Source: an uncultured Hyphomicrobiales bacterium (GTDB lineage: Bacteria > Pseudomonadota > Alphaproteobacteria > Rhizobiales > Beijerinckiaceae). From it: 46,574 nucleotides of DNA. Under the pieces are notes generated by a model. The model was given only the letters and a program-made list of their open reading frames with translations. It did not search any database and was not told where the DNA came from. The position numbers and the translations under genes were made by a program. The DNA is taken from assembly GCA_903847605.1 (NCBI GenBank), contig CAINED010000069.1:1-46574 (forward strand), read 5' to 3'. Numbering within the stretch: position 1 is the stretch's first letter; every line of letters starts with the position of its first letter. Below, piece after piece: positions 1-9,164 of the stretch.

Positions 1-1194
1 ATGAAGATCGTCGCCTTCGAGACGATGCACGCCGATGCCGGCTGGGATACCTATTCCTTCCTGAAGATCGTCACCGATGAAGGCGTCATCGGATGGGGCG
101 AGTATAACGAAGCACGCGGCCGCGCCGGTCTCAGCGCCATCGTGTCCACGATGTGCTCCAGCCTGATCGGACAGGATCCGCGCAACGTCTCGGCGATCGA
201 GGCGCAACTCGTCGCACATGTGCGGCCCATCGCCGGCGGCTTGATGAGCCATGCAATGGCGCCCATCGTCAATGCGTGCCTCGACATCAAGGCGCGTGCG
301 CTCGGGGTGCCCGTTTATGACTTGCTGGGCGGCGCGCTGCGCAAGCGATTGACCTGCTACTGGTCGCGCTGTGGTGTCGTGCGTGCGCGCAATGCGGACC
401 TGTTCGACGGCAAGCTGATCGATGCGCCCGCGGTGCGCAAACTGGACGATCTCAAGGCGGCGGCGCGGGAAGCACGCGAGAAAGGCTTTCGCGCTCTCAA
501 GACGAACCTTCTCCTCTTCGATGAAAAGGGCGGGCGCATGTATGCGCCGGGGTCCGCGCGTGCGGGCGCAGGGCATCCAGAGCTCAATGTCAGCCGCGAA
601 CTGCTTGATGCCGCGCGCGCGCAGATGGCGGCCTTGCGCGAAGGCGGAGGTCCAGACATGGGCCTGATGATCGACCTCAACTTCAACTACAAGGCCGAAG
701 GTTACAGGCGTTTCGCCAAGGCGCTGGAAGAATTCGATCTCACCTGGCTTGAATTCGACATGTATGAACCGGCGGCGCTTGCAGCGGTGCGGCAGTCGAC
801 TTCGACGCCGATTGCATCGCTCGAAGCCATACTCGGCCGTCGCGCCCTCAAGCCCTATCTTGAAGCGCAGGCTGCAGACATCGCGATCATCGACGTTCAG
901 TATAACGGCATGCCGGAATCCCTGCGCATGGCGGCCATGTGCGAGACCTACGAAGTCAACGTGGCCTCGCATAATTTCAATGGCCCGCTCTCGACGCTGA
1001 TCGCAGCGCATTTCTGTGCGGCCATTCCGAATTTCCGTATCTTCGAACTCGATGTCGACGAGGCGCCATGGCGTTCGAGCTTGCTGACAATTCCCTACAA
1101 GGTTGAGGATGGCTGTCTCGTATTGCCGGATGGTCCGGGCTGGGGCGCTGAAATCGACGAAGATGCCGTGCGCTCGCATGCGGCCAAAGCCTGA
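1..1194 (+). CDS. Mandelate racemase/muconate lactonizing enzyme family protein (enolase superfamily)
   Basis: This 397-residue protein has the two-domain enolase-superfamily layout: an N-terminal capping domain to about residue 125, then a TIM-like barrel. Metal ligands are readable as D225, E251 and E275, with spacing close to mandelate racemase. D298 and H324 fit the Asp-His general-base dyad of the mandelate racemase subgroup. The usual Lys-x-Lys at the end of barrel strand 2 reads K167-T168-N169, so the second lysine is replaced by asparagine. Known relatives abstract a proton alpha to a carboxylate, either racemising or dehydrating sugar acids; the substrate here is not predictable. The ATG is the first base of the window, so the ribosome binding site and any longer N-terminus cannot be judged. 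The gene is followed after 29 bases by a periplasmic binding protein gene, suggesting a shared catabolic operon. Confidence 0.9.
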   Translation: MKIVAFETMHADAGWDTYSFLKIVTDEGVIGWGEYNEARGRAGLSAIVSTMCSSLIGQDPRNVSAIEAQLVAHVRPIAGGLMSHAMAPIVNACLDIKARALGVPVYDLLGGALRKRLTCYWSRCGVVRARNADLFDGKLIDAPAVRKLDDLKAAAREAREKGFRALKTNLLLFDEKGGRMYAPGSARAGAGHPELNVSRELLDAARAQMAALREGGGPDMGLMIDLNFNYKAEGYRRFAKALEEFDLTWLEFDMYEPAALAAVRQSTSTPIASLEAILGRRALKPYLEAQAADIAIIDVQYNGMPESLRMAAMCETYEVNVASHNFNGPLSTLIAAHFCAAIPNFRIFELDVDEAPWRSSLLTIPYKVEDGCLVLPDGPGWGAEIDEDAVRSHAAKA

Positions 1195-1223
1195 ATGAGA
1201 GCTGCGAACGGAAGGAGATTGCG

Positions 1224-2264
1224 ATGAAGAAGCCGGGAATAACGCGTCGCGCTGTCGTCGCAGGAGCCATGGCGTCGCCAGCCCTGTTGATCTCGCGCGC
1301 ACAGGCGCAACAAAATCTCGTGGATGCAGCCAAGGCTGAAAAAGAACTCGTCTGGTACACCGTGCAGACGATTCCGCAACTCGTGCGTCCGGTGGCGGCC
1401 GCCTTCGAGAAGAAGTACGGAGTCAAGGTGAGTTATATCCGTGCGAATGCTTCCGATATTACGCTGCGCATCATGAACGAGGCGAAGGCCGGCAGGGTGA
1501 ACTGCGACGTCTTCGATGGCACGACGACCGCGGTGCCGCTGAAGCGCGCCGGACTTGTCGAACGGTGGCTGCCGGACGAAATCAAATCCTTCGATCCGCG
1601 CACCGTCGACGCGGAAGGCTATTGGATCGCCAACAATTTCTTCACGAATACGCTGGCGATCAATACGGATATCGTGAAGGCAGCAGACGAGCCGAAAAGT
1701 TACGACGATCTTCTCAATCCGAAGTGGAAAGGCAAGATCGCCTGGGGGTCGACGCCTTCAACCTCCGCGGGGCCCGGCTTCGTCGGTCTCATGATCAAGC
1801 ATCTCGGCCGCGACAAGGCGATGGACTATCTCAAGAAGCTTGCCGAACAGGACGTCGCGAGCGCGCCGGTTGCCGCGCGGCAAATTCTCGATCGCGTCAT
1901 CGCCGGGGAATACGCTATCGGCATCAACATGTTCAATCATCATGCCGTCATCAGCGCGGCGAAGGCGGCGCCGGTGAAATGGCTGCCGGTATCGCCTGCC
2001 ATGGTGACCATGAATACGTCTTCGGTCATGAAGAATGCGCCGCATCCCAATGCTGCGCGCCTGTTCATGTCCTATCTCGTTTCGCAGGAGGGACAGCTTC
2101 TCTTCGCGGCGGAGGATTATCTGCCTGTGCATCCGAAAGTGCCACCGAAGGATCCGACTCTCGTACCCGACGGAAAGCGCTTTACCGGCCTGTTCTTCAC
2201 GCCGGAAGAAAGCGAAAACCAGATGGACGAGTGGATGAAAATCTTCCGCGCGACCTTTCGTTGA
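1224..2264 (+). CDS. ABC-type extracellular solute-binding protein (iron/spermidine-type fold)
   Basis: The 346-residue product has an N-terminal export signal of about 28 residues with a TRRAVVAG twin-arginine-like motif and an A-Q-A cleavage region, so it is probably periplasmic. The mature part resembles AfuA/Fbp-type binding proteins, with an early LVWYTVQT segment, a YDDLLNPKWKGKIAWG segment and a C-terminal helical lobe. AAGGAG precedes the ATG at a good distance. No ABC permease or ATPase gene is present in the window, so the transporter partners lie outside it or elsewhere in the genome. Its position between the enolase-superfamily gene and the acyl-CoA synthetase-like gene suggests it captures the compound degraded by this cluster. 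The ligand is unknown. Confidence 0.88.
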   Translation: MKKPGITRRAVVAGAMASPALLISRAQAQQNLVDAAKAEKELVWYTVQTIPQLVRPVAAAFEKKYGVKVSYIRANASDITLRIMNEAKAGRVNCDVFDGTTTAVPLKRAGLVERWLPDEIKSFDPRTVDAEGYWIANNFFTNTLAINTDIVKAADEPKSYDDLLNPKWKGKIAWGSTPSTSAGPGFVGLMIKHLGRDKAMDYLKKLAEQDVASAPVAARQILDRVIAGEYAIGINMFNHHAVISAAKAAPVKWLPVSPAMVTMNTSSVMKNAPHPNAARLFMSYLVSQEGQLLFAAEDYLPVHPKVPPKDPTLVPDGKRFTGLFFTPEESENQMDEWMKIFRATFR

Positions 2265-2321
2265 CGGCGGAACTGACCTGCGGCAAGAAGAAACCATAAA
2301 AGCAATTGGGAGTGAAATGCC

Positions 2322-4400
2322 GTGGCTGCCGAAAGACCGGGCTTCCGTTCGCCCGAAACCGTTTTGCGCGCGAAATCCGTTGCCATCGTGGGCGCTTCCG
2401 AGCGGGCGCGCTGGCCCGCCGATATCTACGGCAGCCTGAAGAAGCACAACTACGCGGGAAAAATCTATCTCGTGAACCCGCGCCAGGCGGTGGTCTATGG
2501 CGAGAAGACTTTTCCCTCGTTGCGCGAATTGCCCGAGCCTGTCGATCATGCCATCGTCATCGTGCCCGGCAGCGCTGTGCCGGCCGTGCTGGAAGACGCC
2601 GTTGCCCGCGGCATACGTTCGGCGACGATCTACGCCAGCGGCATCGGCGATGGCGAGGGCGAAGAGTCGAGGCAGCGCGGGCAAGCCGTCCGTAACCTCG
2701 TTGCAAGCTCGGGGCTGATTGTCGCCGGGCCAAACTGCATGGGCGGTTTCAGCTATCCCGAAAAGCTCTTCGCCTATCCCAATCCGCGTCTTGCGGATAT
2801 TGCGCCCGGACATGTCGGCTGCATTTTTCAGTCCGGCGGCACGTTGCAATTCTTCATGTCGACGGGAGCCGAGCGCGGCTTGCGATTCAGCTACGGGTTC
2901 TCATCCGGCAACGAACTCGATCTCGATCTTGCCGATTATGTGAACTGGCTCGTCGACGATCCCTCGACGCAGCAGATCGTTCTCTTCATCGAAGGCATTC
3001 GCAGACCCAAGGCTTTCATGATCGCGGCGGGACGTGCCCTTCAAGCCGGCAAACCCATCATCGCCATCAAGACCGGTGCGACGGAAGGATCGGCGCAAGC
3101 GGCCGCTTCGCATACCGGCGCTATCGCTGGCGACTATGCCGCCTATCTCGCGATGTGCGAACGATATGGCATCATCAATTGCGATCAACTCGACGATCTC
3201 GTCGAAGTGACGCTCGCCTTTCAATGCGGGCGCGTACCGCAAGGACCGCGCATTGCATGGGTCACGACATCGGGCGGAACGGTCGATCTTCTTTACGACT
3301 GCATTGAGAAAGAAGGTTCCGTCACCTCGACATTTGCGCCTGCAACGCTTGAAGCGATGAAGCCCTACATGCAGGAAGGCATACATCCTAAGAATCCTCT
3401 GGATTCCGGGATACCAACGACTCTTGCCAAGGCCGCCGAGCTTTGCGAGATCGTGCTGGCGGATGAGAATGTCGACATGCTCGCCTGGGCCAATCAATTG
3501 CCAGGAAAACGCGCGGCATGGGTAGACCACGAGCGTCTGAAACAGATGCGCGACAATACGCAAAAGCCCGTCATCGGCTTTGCGCGCATGGCTTACCAGC
3601 TTGGGCCGGAATCGGTCAGTTTGCAGGACGCGGTTGGATTTCCGTTCCTGCAAGGCTTGCCTGCGACATGCCGCGCGATGAACGCCTTGTGGTTTCATGC
3701 GCAGCGCGCCGGAAAGTCGCCGGCCTCGCCGGGCGAAGCTACGAAGACACCGCTCAACGCCGACACGCTCGAATCCGTGCTGAAGAGCTATGGCATCGAG
3801 GGGCCGAAAAGCGCGCTGGCGTCCAACCCTGCCGAAGCCGCGCGTGCAGCGGAGAAGATAAGTTATCCCGTCGTTCTCAAGATTTCGTCGAGGGACATTC
3901 TGCACAAAACAGAGGCTGGCGGCGTCATTCTCGATTTGCGCGATGCGGCGGCGGTGGAAATCGCTGCGCAAAAGCTGCTTGCTTCGGCTAAAGCGGCTTA
4001 TCCCGACGCGAGGATCGATGGATTTCTCGTGCAGGAAATGGTCTCAGGCGTCGAGGCCATCGTCGGCGCGCGCGAGGACGATCTTTATGGCCCCATGCTG
4101 CTCGCGGGTTCGGGCGGCGTTCTTGTCGAACTCCTGAAGGATGCAAGGCTCAAACTCTTGCCCGTGAAAGAGCAGGAGATCGAAAACATGATCGACGATT
4201 TGAAGCTCGCCAAGCTGCTTGCGGGTTATCGCGGCAAGCCACCGGCTGACCGTACTGCCCTGGTGCGTGCGATTGCCGCTCTTGGGCAGTTCTATCTCGA
4301 TCATCGTTCCGTCATCGCGGATATCGAGGTCAATCCGCTGATGGTGCGTCCGGCCGGGCAGGGCGTCTGCGCCGTCGATGTGCGCGTGATCTGGAAGTGA
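2322..4400 (+). CDS. Acetate--CoA ligase family protein (ADP-forming acyl-CoA synthetase)
   Basis: This 692-residue protein has the fused layout of ADP-forming acyl-CoA synthetases: an N-terminal CoA-binding Rossmann domain (residues about 10-105, with VAIVGASER), succinyl-CoA-ligase-like domains in the middle, and a C-terminal ATP-grasp domain (about 480-690, with LKISSRDILHKTEAGGV). The conserved SHTGA motif places the probable phospho-histidine at H264. The family interconverts acyl-CoA, ADP and phosphate with free acid, CoA and ATP. The start is GTG at 2322, preceded by GGGAG. The stop codon abuts the stop of the convergent SDR gene with no bases between. It likely activates or releases a carboxylic acid made by the neighbouring enzymes; the acid is not identifiable. 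Confidence 0.9.
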   Translation: MAAERPGFRSPETVLRAKSVAIVGASERARWPADIYGSLKKHNYAGKIYLVNPRQAVVYGEKTFPSLRELPEPVDHAIVIVPGSAVPAVLEDAVARGIRSATIYASGIGDGEGEESRQRGQAVRNLVASSGLIVAGPNCMGGFSYPEKLFAYPNPRLADIAPGHVGCIFQSGGTLQFFMSTGAERGLRFSYGFSSGNELDLDLADYVNWLVDDPSTQQIVLFIEGIRRPKAFMIAAGRALQAGKPIIAIKTGATEGSAQAAASHTGAIAGDYAAYLAMCERYGIINCDQLDDLVEVTLAFQCGRVPQGPRIAWVTTSGGTVDLLYDCIEKEGSVTSTFAPATLEAMKPYMQEGIHPKNPLDSGIPTTLAKAAELCEIVLADENVDMLAWANQLPGKRAAWVDHERLKQMRDNTQKPVIGFARMAYQLGPESVSLQDAVGFPFLQGLPATCRAMNALWFHAQRAGKSPASPGEATKTPLNADTLESVLKSYGIEGPKSALASNPAEAARAAEKISYPVVLKISSRDILHKTEAGGVILDLRDAAAVEIAAQKLLASAKAAYPDARIDGFLVQEMVSGVEAIVGAREDDLYGPMLLAGSGGVLVELLKDARLKLLPVKEQEIENMIDDLKLAKLLAGYRGKPPADRTALVRAIAALGQFYLDHRSVIADIEVNPLMVRPAGQGVCAVDVRVIWK

Positions 4401-5153
4401 TCACGCGTTGCCCGGCATCAGCGTCGTGCAGCCGCCGTCGACGAAGAGCTGCGCACCAACGATGAATTCGGAATCATCGGTAACAAGAAAGAGCACTGCC
4501 TTCGCAAGATCGATCGGCAGGCCGGGACGTCCTGCAAGATTGAGCACGGGACGCGTCGGGTCAAACTCGTCCTTGCCGACGGGTGAGCCGATCTTGTTGG
4601 GCACCACAGCGTTGACCCTGATCTTGTGCGGCGCCAGCTGAATGGCGAGGCTCTTCGTCAGATTCACCACCCCGCCTTTCGCGGCCGTGTAGGCAATGGC
4701 GCGGTCGCGTCCGTAGTAGCCTGACGTTGAGGAAACATTGACGATCGCGCCGGGCAGGCCCTTGTCGATCATCGACTTTGCGGCATGTTTGCTGAACAGG
4801 AACGGCGAAGTGAGTGTGACGGCCAGCACGCGGTTCCAGTCGTCGGTCGAAATATCGAACATCGTCTTGTTGTCTGAAATGGCGGCGTTGTTGACGAGAA
4901 TGTCGACCTTGCCGAATTCCGCGACCACATCGTTCACGCATTTTACGATATCGTCTTCCTTGCCGACATCGCAGACAAAGCCCTTGGCCTTGCCACCTGA
5001 TTTCACGATGCCTGCGGCGACTTTGTCGCCGCGGCCCTTGTCGAGATCGACCACAGCGACCGCTGCGCCTTCCGAAGCAAGAAGCTTGCAGACTTCTTCA
5101 CCGATATTGCGGCCTGCGCCCGTGACGATGGCGACGCGATTGGCAAGTTTCAT
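4401..5153 (-). CDS. SDR family NAD(P)-dependent oxidoreductase
   Basis: The 250-residue protein is a classical short-chain dehydrogenase/reductase. The cofactor motif reads TGAGRNIG at 11-18, a variant in which the middle glycine is asparagine. NNAA lies at 88-91 and the catalytic set is S142, Y155 and K159. D36 after the second strand suggests NAD rather than NADP, an inference from family rules. The ATG follows GGGAGAGAAAA. The gene is downstream of the two hydantoinase/oxoprolinase genes, separated by 11 bases from the B subunit, and is probably the last gene of that operon. It presumably oxidises a hydroxyl group in the same pathway. Confidence 0.93.
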   Translation of the reverse strand: MKLANRVAIVTGAGRNIGEEVCKLLASEGAAVAVVDLDKGRGDKVAAGIVKSGGKAKGFVCDVGKEDDIVKCVNDVVAEFGKVDILVNNAAISDNKTMFDISTDDWNRVLAVTLTSPFLFSKHAAKSMIDKGLPGAIVNVSSTSGYYGRDRAIAYTAAKGGVVNLTKSLAIQLAPHKIRVNAVVPNKIGSPVGKDEFDPTRPVLNLAGRPGLPIDLAKAVLFLVTDDSEFIVGAQLFVDGGCTTLMPGNA

Positions 5154-5164
5154 TTTTCTCTCCC

Positions 5165-6907
5165 TTACTTGGTGTTTGCAGCGCGCGCATCACGCGTCAC
5201 GCTTTCGTTGATCCGCCAGGCGTTACCGCTGCGCTCGATCGCGACACCGTAATCGGCAAGCGCTTTCTGAGGCGTAACATATCCTTCGATGACATCGTTG
5301 AGCACACGCTGCGGATCGCGTTCAAAGGGCTTGCCCGACCCGCCGCCGCCCGGTGTGACAAGACGGAATGTGTCGGATTGCCTGAGCGGATAATCCGCAT
5401 AGCGAGTCGGTAGCCGCTTCTCGCTGTCCTGTCCGGGATTGATGAGAATGTCGCCCGTTGCGCCTTTGTTGCCTCCGGAGACGCCATTGGGAGCGATCAC
5501 GTGTTTCGTGGAGCGGATCGAGAAGCGGGCATCGGCAAGATTGACATATTCGCGACGAATGCCGAGGCCGCCACGATATTCGCCTGCGCCACCGGAGTCC
5601 GGAATCAGTTCGAAGCGGGTTACCCGTGTCGGGAATTCGCTTTCCAGTATTTCGACAGGCGCGATCTTCGCGTTCGACTGGTTGATGGACGTGCCGGATT
5701 GTCCGTCCTTTGTCGCACGCGCGCCCGCGCCGCCGCCAAGGATTTCGTACTGCACGTAGCCTTTGCCGGTATAGGTCGAGCGTCCGCCAATGATGATGGA
5801 ACGGCTGCCGCACCCGTCGGCTCGCGCCTTTGCAGGCGCTATGTTCGTCAGCGCGGCAAAGATGCATTCGACGAGGGCGTGAACTGTGGGGTTATAGGTG
5901 TTCACGGGCGCTGGAAAGCGCGGGTTCATCATCGACCCCTCGCGCGCAACGATCTCGAAGGCGTCGAAGAGGCCGCTGTTGATGAACGTATGCGGATCTG
6001 TCAATGCGATGAGACAATAAGCGCAGGCGCCGCGCACGACGGGCGGGCGAATATTGGCTGGACCGCGCGTCTGGTCGGCCGAGCCGGAGAGGTCGAAGCG
6101 GATCGAGTCGCCTTTCTTTTCGACACGCACATGAATGCGTACCGGCTTCTCCAGATCGACGCCGTCGTCATCTACGAACCTTTCGGCCTCATAGACGCCA
6201 TCGTTCCATTCGGCGATCGCAGCTTTCATTCGGATCGTCGCAAGTTGCAGCAGCCGATCGAATGAAGCCGAGGCCCGCTCGATGCCGAATTTGTTGACGA
6301 GTTCCAGAAGACGCCTTTCGCCGAGGCGCGCGGAGCCGAGCTGTCCCCGAATGTCCCCTAGGACGAGTTCCGGCGTGCGGGAATTGGCTGCGATGATGCG
6401 TTCGATTTCGAGGTTGCGCTGAAAGCCGCGCTGATAGCGAACCGCCGGCAGGTGCAGGCCTTCGTTATAGGTTTCGCGCGCCTGTCCGGAGCAGGAGCCG
6501 GGCACGGGGCCGCCGATATCGCTCTTGTGCGCGATGGAGGCGCAGAAGGCGATCAGCTTGCCGTCGTGAAAGGCAGGCGTGAGCACGCACATATCCGGAG
6601 CGTGGGGCGAGCCGCCTTCATAGGGGTGATTGATGAGGAAGGCATCGCCCTCGGCGATATCCTCGCCGTAGTCGCGCAAGACGGCATCGCAGCAAGCGGG
6701 GAAGGAGCCGATATGCAAAGGCAGGACGACATGCTGCGCGATGACTTTGCCGCGCGCGTTCATGATCGCGCAGGATGCATCCTGCGACTCCCGGATGATC
6801 GTCGAATATCCGGTGCGGAAGAGCGAATTTTGCATCTCCAGCACAATGCCTTCGAGGCTGGCCCGCATGATTTCGATGTCGATGGCGTCGAGCTTCTGGC
6901 CGCTCAT
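5165..6907 (-). CDS. Hydantoinase B/oxoprolinase family protein
   Basis: This 580-residue protein belongs to the HyuB/oxoprolinase B family, whose members work with a HyuA-type subunit in ATP-dependent opening of cyclic amides such as hydantoins or 5-oxoproline, or in acetone/acetophenone carboxylases. Family features include the N-terminal DAIDIEIMRASLEGIVLEM region, the HPYEGGSPHAPDM segment, and the C-terminal GGGGSGKP motif. I place the start at the ATG beginning MSGQKLD: it is one base after the stop of the upstream A-subunit gene (TGA-c-ATG), and a longer reading would only add sequence out of frame with that gene. The close coupling suggests translational linkage and a heteromeric enzyme. 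Confidence 0.92.
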   Translation of the reverse strand: MSGQKLDAIDIEIMRASLEGIVLEMQNSLFRTGYSTIIRESQDASCAIMNARGKVIAQHVVLPLHIGSFPACCDAVLRDYGEDIAEGDAFLINHPYEGGSPHAPDMCVLTPAFHDGKLIAFCASIAHKSDIGGPVPGSCSGQARETYNEGLHLPAVRYQRGFQRNLEIERIIAANSRTPELVLGDIRGQLGSARLGERRLLELVNKFGIERASASFDRLLQLATIRMKAAIAEWNDGVYEAERFVDDDGVDLEKPVRIHVRVEKKGDSIRFDLSGSADQTRGPANIRPPVVRGACAYCLIALTDPHTFINSGLFDAFEIVAREGSMMNPRFPAPVNTYNPTVHALVECIFAALTNIAPAKARADGCGSRSIIIGGRSTYTGKGYVQYEILGGGAGARATKDGQSGTSINQSNAKIAPVEILESEFPTRVTRFELIPDSGGAGEYRGGLGIRREYVNLADARFSIRSTKHVIAPNGVSGGNKGATGDILINPGQDSEKRLPTRYADYPLRQSDTFRLVTPGGGGSGKPFERDPQRVLNDVIEGYVTPQKALADYGVAIERSGNAWRINESVTRDARAANTK

Positions 6908-6908
6908 G

Positions 6909-8972
6909 TCAGGCGCTCCGCATGTCGATGATGAGATTGTGATAATCGTCCACCCGAGCGCGCTGGCCGGGAAAAATGACTGTCGTGCAGTCGAGCTGAT
7001 CGATGATGGCGGGGCCCGAAATTTCCAGATCAACGTCGAGGCCTTCGCGCTGGTAGACCGGACAATCCACCGTTTCGCCATCGAAGCGGGCCTTGCGAAT
7101 TTCGCGCCGCGCGCTTTCCAGCGTCGAGCCTTTCTTCTGGAATTTCTGCAGTTCTACAGGCGGCACGACGCCGACGCCGCGCAATCGCCAGGAGACGATC
7201 TCGACGGGTTCCTCGGGCGCAGTGTGGCCGTACATCTCCTTGTGCGTTTCGTCGAAGCGCTTGCGCAAAGTCGCGATATCCCCTGTCTGCATCGGATATG
7301 GGCAGGGCAGCGTCAGCTCGTAACCCTGTCCAGCGTAGCGCATATCGAGAGAGGGCTCGATCCGGATTGCATCTTCGGCAAAACCTTCGGTGCGCAAATC
7401 GGCGCGCGCAGCGCGGTCGAGTTCGGCGAAAACGGCGTTGATCGCTGTCTCGTTCGTGCGAGCAAGTTGCGTCATGCGCGAGCGGATATAGTCGTGCTTC
7501 ACATCGGACATCACGAGACCCATGGCGGAATAGACGCCGGGATAGAGCGGCACGATGACGCCGGCCATACCCAGATCCCTGGCCATCTTGCCGGCATGCA
7601 GGGGGCCCGCGCCACCGAAAGCAAGCAGCATGAATTCGGAGAGATCGTGGCCGCGCATCGTCGAAATCGCCTTGATCGCTTCCTGCATCTTCACGTTGAT
7701 GATGCGTACGATGCCTTCGGCTGCGTCGAGCCTGCCCATGCCGAGCGGCCTGGCAATCTTTTCGTCGATGGCGCGATCGGCGGCCGCGGGATCAAGCGTC
7801 ATGCCGCCGCCGAGAAAGTTGCCGGGGCTGAGGTAGCCGAGCGCGAGATTGCAATCGGTGATCGTCGGCTCGGTTCCCCCGCGCATGTAGCAGGCGGGAC
7901 CCGGCATGGCGCCTGCGCTTTGCGGCCCGACCTCAAGTTGCCCGAAACGATCGACGCGGGCGAGCGTGCCGCCGCCGGCGCTCACGGTGTTGATTTCGAT
8001 CATGGGAAGCGCGATGTCGCGCCCCTCGATCTTGCCTCGGCTCGCGATAGACGGTTCGCCATCCTTGATCAGCGCGACATCGCAGGACGTGCCGCCCATG
8101 TCGAAGGTGATGAGATTTCGATAAGGCGTGGTGCGGCAAGCCTGCATGCTGGCGACGATGCCGCCTGCCGGGCCCGAGAGCACCGTGGCGACAGCCTTCT
8201 TAGCTGTGGCTTCGAAAGTCGACATACCGCCGTTCGACTGCATGATATATTTCTGCTTCGTCGCAACGCCTGCGCCATTCAACCGGTTATCGAGATTGGC
8301 GATATAGTTTGCGAGGATAGGCTGCAGGTAAGCGTTGATGACCGTCGTCGAGAGCCGGTAATATTCGCGGATCTGCGGGACGATATCGCTCGAGAGCGAA
8401 ACACTGCAGCCGGGCATTTCTTCTTCGATGATGCGGCGGGCCGCCTGTTCGTGTTGTGGCGCCAGAAATGAGAACAGGAAGCATACGGCAATTGAATCGA
8501 GCCGCTTGTCCTTCAGCGAGCGCACGGCTTCGCGTAATTGCCGTTCGTCGAGCGGCGTCACGACCGAGCCGTCGAACGCGATGCGCTCGCGCACTTCGGC
8601 AGTCAGGCTGGCGGGCGCAAGCATCGCAGGCCGGTCGTAGAAAATATCGAAAATCGTCGGGCCGTGCGGGCGCGACTGTTCGGCGACTTCGTAGATGCCG
8701 CGAAAACCTTCGGTGACGAGAAGGCCCGTACGCACGCCCTTGCCTTCGAGCAAGGCGTTCGTGCCCACTGTGGTGCCGTGGCAGAAATAGCCGATGTCGG
8801 CAGGAGATACGCCCCGAGCGATCAGATGCTCGACACCGGTCAATATAGCGCGCGAGGGGTCGTCGGGCGTCGAGGGAAACTTGGCGACGGAAATCTCGCG
8901 TGTCTCCTCGTTGACATAGACGAAATCGGAAAAAGTGCCGCCCGTATCGACCGTAACCCTGTAGCGCGCCAT
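6909..8972 (-). CDS. Hydantoinase A/oxoprolinase family protein
   Basis: The 687-residue product is the ATP-binding partner of the B subunit. The N-terminal DTGGTFSDFV motif and an internal FDMGGTSCDVAL motif are the two phosphate-binding segments of the ASKHA fold found in the HyuA family, and HGTTVGTNALLE is a further family signature. The start ATG (MARYRVTV) fits the family N-terminus; the reading frame stays open upstream, but that part is low-complexity and unlike any family member. The gene is divergent from the glycerate kinase gene across about 190 bases, which should contain both promoters. HyuA/B pairs act on hydantoins, oxoproline or aromatic ketones; this pair's substrate is unknown. 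Confidence 0.92.
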   Translation of the reverse strand: MARYRVTVDTGGTFSDFVYVNEETREISVAKFPSTPDDPSRAILTGVEHLIARGVSPADIGYFCHGTTVGTNALLEGKGVRTGLLVTEGFRGIYEVAEQSRPHGPTIFDIFYDRPAMLAPASLTAEVRERIAFDGSVVTPLDERQLREAVRSLKDKRLDSIAVCFLFSFLAPQHEQAARRIIEEEMPGCSVSLSSDIVPQIREYYRLSTTVINAYLQPILANYIANLDNRLNGAGVATKQKYIMQSNGGMSTFEATAKKAVATVLSGPAGGIVASMQACRTTPYRNLITFDMGGTSCDVALIKDGEPSIASRGKIEGRDIALPMIEINTVSAGGGTLARVDRFGQLEVGPQSAGAMPGPACYMRGGTEPTITDCNLALGYLSPGNFLGGGMTLDPAAADRAIDEKIARPLGMGRLDAAEGIVRIINVKMQEAIKAISTMRGHDLSEFMLLAFGGAGPLHAGKMARDLGMAGVIVPLYPGVYSAMGLVMSDVKHDYIRSRMTQLARTNETAINAVFAELDRAARADLRTEGFAEDAIRIEPSLDMRYAGQGYELTLPCPYPMQTGDIATLRKRFDETHKEMYGHTAPEEPVEIVSWRLRGVGVVPPVELQKFQKKGSTLESARREIRKARFDGETVDCPVYQREGLDVDLEISGPAIIDQLDCTTVIFPGQRARVDDYHNLIIDMRSA

Positions 8973-9164
8973 GTCCGTCCCGATTGCTTCGCCGGTTCGC
9001 ACGCGGCGCTGCCGGTTTCCTCCCGCCGTTCTGTCCGGCTTTCGCCGGGGCGGCCTTGTTGGCCGGCAAACTAGCCGCGAGCCTTCCCCTGTCAAGTTTT
9101 TGCCGCCATCGGGCTTGCCCGGACCGACAACCGATTGCACAACGGATTGCAGGAGGATTTTCGA

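Noticed and set aside
6908..7081. 58-residue N-terminal extension of the hydantoinase B protein
   Set aside because: It lies wholly within the A-subunit coding sequence in another frame, and the family starts at the downstream ATG.
6741..8471. 576-codon plus-strand open frame opposite the hydantoinase genes
   Set aside because: It is the antisense of the A and B subunits; no recognisable motif or ribosome binding site.
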